Part shown: positions 59,918 through 64,000 of the stretch, in pieces
Position numbering within the stretch: position 1 is the first letter of the stretch
Layout of the letters: each line of letters begins with the position of its first letter
Origin: Streptomyces sp. NBC_00091
GTDB lineage: Bacteria > Actinomycetota > Actinomycetes > Streptomycetales > Streptomycetaceae
Length of the DNA stretch: 64,000 nucleotides
NCBI RefSeq assembly: GCF_026343185.1
Contig: NZ_JAPEMA010000001.1
Coordinates: forward strand, 5,704,001 to 5,768,000
Direction: 5' to 3'
Notes under the pieces: generated by a model
What the model saw: only the letters and a program-made list of their open reading frames with translations
Database searches by the model: none
What the model was told of the DNA's origin: nothing
Position numbers and translations under genes: made by a program

Positions 59918-60892
59918 TCAGGGCAGCGACCAGATCCGGGTCGTCACGACGTAGAACACCAGCACCCAGAACACGGTCACCACCGCGACGATCCCGAGGC
60001 CGAGCAGGTTGGTCTTCGCCGGCGGTTCGTTCGCGGACGGCCGCAGCCACCGCTTGAGCAGCGGGTTCACGTAGTGGGGCATCGTCAGGAAGCTCATGGC
60101 GAAGCTCGACAACAGGTTGCCCACCAGCAGCCCCAGCCAGAGCGGCATCTTCAGCGGCGACAGGGCGAGCGTCAGGAGCACCACGGTCGGGTACAGGCCG
60201 ACCCAGACCGCGATGGAGGTCTTGGTGTCCGAGGGCGGCGGCGCTTCCCTGCCGTTCTCCGCGAAGGCGAACCAGCTGCCGAAGGAGTTGTCGATCGTGC
60301 GGAGCTTGAAGTCGTCGAACTTGTCGCCTTCGGCGAGCATCTCCCGCCGCTTGGCCGAGGTCAGCCAGGCGTCGAGGTGTTCGGCGTTGTCGTAGCGGTA
60401 CAGGGTGGTCCACTCGTCCTGGATCCCCTCGACCGGGCGGAAGACCTCGGTCCCCCGGAAGCCCTCGAACTTGCCCTCCTCCTGGCTCATGCGGCGCTGC
60501 CAGGCGAGGAAGTCGTCGACCTGGTCCGGACGGACGCGGTGGCTGACCACGACGGTCACCAGCGGGTCCGTCGGCTGGCTGCCGCCGCTGATGACCTGCT
60601 GGGTCGCGGGACCGTCGAAGTACTTCTCGCCGATGTCGAGGAGCCGCTGCCGGGTCGCCCCGTTCATCCACGCCTGGAGGTGGGCGATCGAGTCGAACCG
60701 GTAGACGATCACCCAGTCGGACTGCAGGGACGTCGGCGGGGAGACCTCGGCGCCCAGGTACCCGGGGTAGTCGGCCGCCGCGGTGTTGACGCTGTCCTGC
60801 CACTCCTCGTACTCCCGCTCGAACCCCGGCAGCACCTTCCGGCCGATGATCACCGTGGCGGCCGCGTCCGCCTGCTGCGCTCCGGTGCTCAT
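59918..60892 (-). CDS. Membrane-anchored double ABM-domain protein
   Basis: A 324-residue protein with two antibiotic-biosynthesis-monooxygenase (dimeric ferredoxin-like) domains (about 12-110 and 120-215). They are internal duplicates: YLGAEVSPP with VIVYRFDSIAHLQAW, and FRGTEVFRP with TTLYRYDNAEHLDAW. Two membrane helices follow near 245-280 and 300-322. ABM domains act as small cofactor-free oxygenases or haem/quinone binders. ATG 60892 overlaps the stop of the molybdoenzyme by ATGA, so it is translated with it and may be its membrane electron-transfer or substrate partner. Confidence 0.85.
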   Translation of the reverse strand: MSTGAQQADAAATVIIGRKVLPGFEREYEEWQDSVNTAAADYPGYLGAEVSPPTSLQSDWVIVYRFDSIAHLQAWMNGATRQRLLDIGEKYFDGPATQQVISGGSQPTDPLVTVVVSHRVRPDQVDDFLAWQRRMSQEEGKFEGFRGTEVFRPVEGIQDEWTTLYRYDNAEHLDAWLTSAKRREMLAEGDKFDDFKLRTIDNSFGSWFAFAENGREAPPPSDTKTSIAVWVGLYPTVVLLTLALSPLKMPLWLGLLVGNLLSSFAMSFLTMPHYVNPLLKRWLRPSANEPPAKTNLLGLGIVAVVTVFWVLVFYVVTTRIWSLP

Positions 60893-63615
60893 CGTCTCGG
60901 ACCCGTCGGTGCCGCACGGCTCTCGCCCAGCCGGCTGTAGATCCGCTCCGGGGTCAGGGGCAGCTCGCGGAAGCGGACACCCGTGGCGTCGCGGAGCGCG
61001 TTCGCCAGCGCCGGGGCCACCGGGTTGACGCAGCACTCCGCCATGCCTTTGGAGTGCATGGCCCCGACGGAGTCCGACGAGCCCACCAGGAGCAGGTCGG
61101 TGCGCGGGACGTCGGCGTAGGTGGGGATGCGGTAGTTGCGCAGGTTCGGGTTGGCCATGACGCCGTCCGCGTCGACCTGGAAGTTCTCGGTCAGTGCGAA
61201 GCCGATCCCCATGGCCACTCCGCCGTCCACCTGCCCGCGGACCTGCTCGGGGTTGATCAGCACACCGGCGTCGGCCGCCTGGACGCTGTAGAGGACGCGG
61301 ATCTCACCCGTCATGGGGTGGACGGCGATGCGGAACCCCTGGGTGTTGGAGGTGACGCTGCGGGGCGAGCCGTAGGCCTTGCGGGCGGCGGTGAAGCGGA
61401 TGCCGCGCGCCCGGGCCAGGGCGACCAGCTCGGCCAGCGCGACGCGGTCGTCGCCGCAGACCACGTACTCGTCGTCCATCGTGCACATCACGACGTGGAC
61501 GCCCGTGTGCGCGGCGGCGAACTCCAGGATGCGGTCGCGCACCGCGTTGGCCGCGCGCAGGACCGCGTTGCCCGCGACGAAGAGTCCGGCGCTCGCGAAG
61601 GCGCCGGTGTCGAAGCCCGTACGGTCGGTGTCGGACTGCACCAGGCGGATCCGCGAGGGCGTCGTACCCAGCTGGTTGGCCGCGATCTGGACGTGCGCGG
61701 TGGACGTGCCCTCGCCGAACTCGACGGTGCCGACGGCCACTTCGTACACGAGGTCGTCGCCGAGGGTGATCCAGGCCTCGGAGATGTGCTCGGTCGGGGG
61801 CGCGGTCTCGTGCAGGGAGCTCGCGACGCCGACGCCGACGAGCCACCCGGGGCCGGGGGAGGGCTGGTCGGCCGTGCGGGCCAGGGCGCCGGCCACCAGG
61901 TCGATGCACTTGCCGAGGCTGTCCTCGTTGAACATCACGTCGTCGGGGCCGTCGTGCATCGCGACGAGGGAGTCGCCGGGGCGCACGATGTTGCGGCGCC
62001 TGAGGTCGAGCGGATCCATGTGGAGGGCGAGCGCCAGCTCGTCCATCGCCGACTCCACGGCGAAGGCCGGCTGGGTCATCCCGTAACCGCGCAGGGCCCC
62101 GCTCGGAACGGTGTTCGTGTAGACGGAGTACGCGTCGTACTTCTTGTTGGGGCAGCGGTAGATCATGACGGCGGCGCCGCCCGCGTACAGGGTCTCGCCG
62201 CCGTGGTTGCCGTAGGCGCCGGTGTTGGAGACGTTGCGCACCTGGAAGGCGGTGAGGGTGCCGTCCGCCTTCGCGCCGAGTTTGACCGTCAGCTTCATCG
62301 GGTGCCGTGGCGAGGCGGTGGTGAACTCCTCCTCGCGCGTGAACTCGTAACAGACGGGCCGTCCGGTGTCGAGGGCGGCGAGGGCGGCGAGGTCCTCCGA
62401 GATGACCTCCTGCTTGCCGCCGAAACCGCCGCCGACGCGCTTGCAGAACACGCGGAGCTGATCCGGGCGCAGCGCGAACAGATAGGCCAGTTTGACCTTG
62501 GCGATCGAGGGCGACTGGGAACTGGTGCGGACGTGCAGCCGGCCGTCCTCCATCCAGGCGATGGAGCCGTGGGTCTCGAGGTGCGCGTGCTGCACGCGCG
62601 GCGAGAAGTACGTGCCCTCGTGGACCACGTCGGCCGCGGCGAACCCGGCGTCGACGTCGCCGATGTGGGAGTGGATCTCCAGGAGGAGGTTGTGGACGCT
62701 GTCGCGGACGAACGGGTCCTCCGAGCCGTGCAGTTGGGGCGCCCCCTCCGCCATGGCCTCCTCGGGGTCGAAGACCGCCGGCAGCACCTCGTACTCCACG
62801 GCGACCCTGCGGCAGCCCTCCTCGGCGGCCCCGGCCGTGTCGGCCAGGACCGCGGCGACGCGCTGGCCGGCGAAGCGGACCGTGTCGTCGAGGACGTAGG
62901 TGTCGTCCGGATCGACGAGGTGGTCGGTGTGGATCGCGGTGGTGAACCGCCTGCGGGGCACGTCCTGCCAGGTGTAGACGCGGTGCACGCCGGGGACCGC
63001 GAGCGCGGCGCTCTTGTCGATCGAGACGATCCGGGCGTGGGCGTGCGGCGAGTGCAGCACCTTGAGGTGCAGCATGCCCTCCATCCGGGTGTCCATCGTG
63101 AACTCGGCGCGGCCGGTGACCACGTCCTCCGCCGCCGGGGCGCCGACGCTGGTCCCGACGGCCCTTCCCGGCATGGCCGTCTCCACGTGGGCGATGCCCT
63201 TCACGGCGTCCTCGATGGCCCGGTAGCCGGTGCAGCGGCAGAGGTTGCCCTTCAACGCCCGTGGCAGGTCGGCCTTCTGGGCCTCGGTGAAGGTGGCCGA
63301 GGTCATGATCATCCCGGCGGTGCAGAACCCGCACTGGAAGCCGGGGGCGTCACGGAAGCGCCGCTGTACGGGGTGCAGGTCGCCCGGTGATCCGAGGCCC
63401 TCGATCGTGGTCACCTCGTGGCCTTCCGCGCGGAAGGCGGGGGTGATGCAGCTGTGCACGGGGGTGCCGTCCAGCCATACCGTGCAGGCGCCGCAGTCGC
63501 CCGCGTCGCAGCCCTTCTTGACGCCGAAGTGGCCGAGCGCGCGGAGGAAGCTGCGCAGGCACTGTCCGGGCGCCGGTTCCTCCTGGAAGTCCTTGCCGTT
63601 CACGAGGTAGGTCAT
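60889..63615 (-). CDS. Xanthine dehydrogenase-family enzyme with fused 2Fe-2S and molybdopterin domains
   Basis: A 908-residue protein that joins the iron-sulfur subunit (Cys36, 41, 44, 56, then CGFC and CRC) to the molybdenum-cofactor subunit (about 150-890). In the cofactor part, GGGFGGKQE and the ending KGMAECCVNPVAPALANA keep the glutamate that activates substrate. Together with the FAD subunit encoded upstream, it should hydroxylate a heterocycle or aldehyde in the cytoplasm. It has no signal peptide. The start ATG 63615 overlaps the FAD gene by ATGA. Fusion of these two parts without the FAD part is less common than three separate genes. Confidence 0.88.
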   Translation of the reverse strand: MTYLVNGKDFQEEPAPGQCLRSFLRALGHFGVKKGCDAGDCGACTVWLDGTPVHSCITPAFRAEGHEVTTIEGLGSPGDLHPVQRRFRDAPGFQCGFCTAGMIMTSATFTEAQKADLPRALKGNLCRCTGYRAIEDAVKGIAHVETAMPGRAVGTSVGAPAAEDVVTGRAEFTMDTRMEGMLHLKVLHSPHAHARIVSIDKSAALAVPGVHRVYTWQDVPRRRFTTAIHTDHLVDPDDTYVLDDTVRFAGQRVAAVLADTAGAAEEGCRRVAVEYEVLPAVFDPEEAMAEGAPQLHGSEDPFVRDSVHNLLLEIHSHIGDVDAGFAAADVVHEGTYFSPRVQHAHLETHGSIAWMEDGRLHVRTSSQSPSIAKVKLAYLFALRPDQLRVFCKRVGGGFGGKQEVISEDLAALAALDTGRPVCYEFTREEEFTTASPRHPMKLTVKLGAKADGTLTAFQVRNVSNTGAYGNHGGETLYAGGAAVMIYRCPNKKYDAYSVYTNTVPSGALRGYGMTQPAFAVESAMDELALALHMDPLDLRRRNIVRPGDSLVAMHDGPDDVMFNEDSLGKCIDLVAGALARTADQPSPGPGWLVGVGVASSLHETAPPTEHISEAWITLGDDLVYEVAVGTVEFGEGTSTAHVQIAANQLGTTPSRIRLVQSDTDRTGFDTGAFASAGLFVAGNAVLRAANAVRDRILEFAAAHTGVHVVMCTMDDEYVVCGDDRVALAELVALARARGIRFTAARKAYGSPRSVTSNTQGFRIAVHPMTGEIRVLYSVQAADAGVLINPEQVRGQVDGGVAMGIGFALTENFQVDADGVMANPNLRNYRIPTYADVPRTDLLLVGSSDSVGAMHSKGMAECCVNPVAPALANALRDATGVRFRELPLTPERIYSRLGESRAAPTGPRR

Positions 63616-64000
63616 GCCGGGCCCCCAGCATTGAGTTCGCGGCGGATCTCTTCGGCGAAGTGACGGGTCAGGTGGCGACGGTGGTCGGGGGTCCCGTTGG
63701 GGTCGGCGAACCAGACGTCGCCGGGGATGACGTCGATGCTCTGCTGCAGGGTGGTGGCGTCGGGCATGGTGTCGAAGGCCAGGCGCACGGGGCGGGTGGT
63801 GCCGGCGGTGATGGTGAGCAGCAGATTGCTCGTCCCGGGTGTGTGCGTACCGATGAGGAACACCGTCGAGCGGCCGAGGTGGGTCAGCGTGAAGCGGCGG
63901 TGCGCGTGCCGTTTCGCGAGGGCGTGCGCCGGAATGTCGATGCGGCGCAGGATCTCCCCGGGGGCGAGGACGTTGCGGTTGTTCCCGGTCACGAAGTCGA
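63612..64000 (-). CDS. FAD-binding subunit of the molybdo-flavoenzyme, 5' end cut by window
   Basis: The frame runs off the window edge. The GTG at 63992 lies in the middle of the family motif (DFVTGNNRNVLAPGE), so it is internal and not the start. What remains is the C-terminal CO-dehydrogenase-flavoprotein domain (RFTLTHLGRSTVFLIG; FAEEIRRELNAGG). It is the first visible gene of an operon with the fused 2Fe-2S/molybdopterin protein and the ABM membrane protein, all coupled by ATGA overlaps. Confidence 0.88.
   Translation of the reverse strand, partial: DFVTGNNRNVLAPGEILRRIDIPAHALAKRHAHRRFTLTHLGRSTVFLIGTHTPGTSNLLLTITAGTTRPVRLAFDTMPDATTLQQSIDVIPGDVWFADPNGTPDHRRHLTRHFAEEIRRELNAGGPA

Noticed and set aside
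1..64000. Search for a secondary-metabolite cluster, prophage, insertion sequence, tRNA or rRNA
   Set aside because: I saw no polyketide or peptide synthetase modules, phage structural genes, transposase, tRNA-like cloverleaf or rRNA sequence.

Overview
The window is chromosomal DNA from a Streptomyces or a very close relative. Its G+C content is very high, GTG starts are common, adjacent stop and start codons often overlap (ATGA/GTGA), and the gene content is typical of the genus: an NsdA-like regulator, a subtilisin-inhibitor-like protein, DUF397, roadblock proteins, a PP2C/PAS phosphatase and a SCO4226-type protein. TTA codons, which need the bldA tRNA, are rare; I found them in only four genes. 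I see no rRNA, tRNA, CRISPR array, insertion sequence or prophage. There are about 58 genes, two of them cut by the window edges (one at each end), plus one decayed pseudogene.

Layout. 1-2.6 kb: a coupled operon of a Zn-ribbon/OB-fold protein and two thiolase-fold proteins that lack the thiolase catalytic residues. 2.6-6.2 kb: DUF397, an ACT-domain protein and a large AAA ATPase resembling LAL regulators but without their HTH. 6.3-10.0 kb (minus strand): a four-gene coupled cassette of XRE-like regulator, ImmA/IrrE metalloprotease, seven-helix membrane protein and FAD oxidoreductase. 10.4-17.8 kb: a Tat-type ketosteroid-dehydrogenase-like flavoprotein, a phosphotransferase divergent from an NsdA-like regulator, and a PAS-PP2C phosphatase. 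18.1-24.8 kb: a Tat-exported molybdenum hydroxylase pair, a KimA-like potassium permease overlapping a PucR regulator tail to tail, and a TetR regulator. 24.9-27.5 kb: a compact roadblock cluster without the usual GTPase. 27.7-31.3 kb: a giant GT2/glycerophosphotransferase. 31.4-37.2 kb: small enzymes, a sirtuin, a secreted protease inhibitor and a cNMP-binding protein. 37.4-42.3 kb: two large secreted proteins flanking a 15-bp tandem repeat. 42.3-43.6 kb: an intact metal-sensing ArsR beside a wrecked P1B ATPase. 43.8-50.5 kb: cell-surface and regulatory genes. 50.7-57.5 kb: an RNA-repair island. 57.6-59.9 kb: a lipoprotein, a Nudix protein and an SRPBCC protein. 59.9-64 kb (minus strand): a molybdo-flavoprotein operon ending in a membrane-anchored double-ABM protein.

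The most interesting region is the RNA-repair island. It has a stand-alone RNA ligase of the OB-plus-nucleotidyltransferase type (50.7-51.8 kb). On the other strand is a coupled two-gene operon encoding an RNA ligase-polynucleotide kinase fusion and a 937-residue protein that joins an MJ1316 RNA-end-recognition domain, an endonuclease/exonuclease/phosphatase domain, a 2H phosphoesterase and a poly(A)-polymerase-like nucleotidyltransferase. Together these supply recognition, healing, tailing and sealing of broken RNA ends. Other notable signals are the protease/membrane/flavoprotein cassette at 6.3-10 kb, the GTPase-free roadblock cluster, and two paralogous Pro/Ala-rich lipoproteins, one with a TTA third codon.
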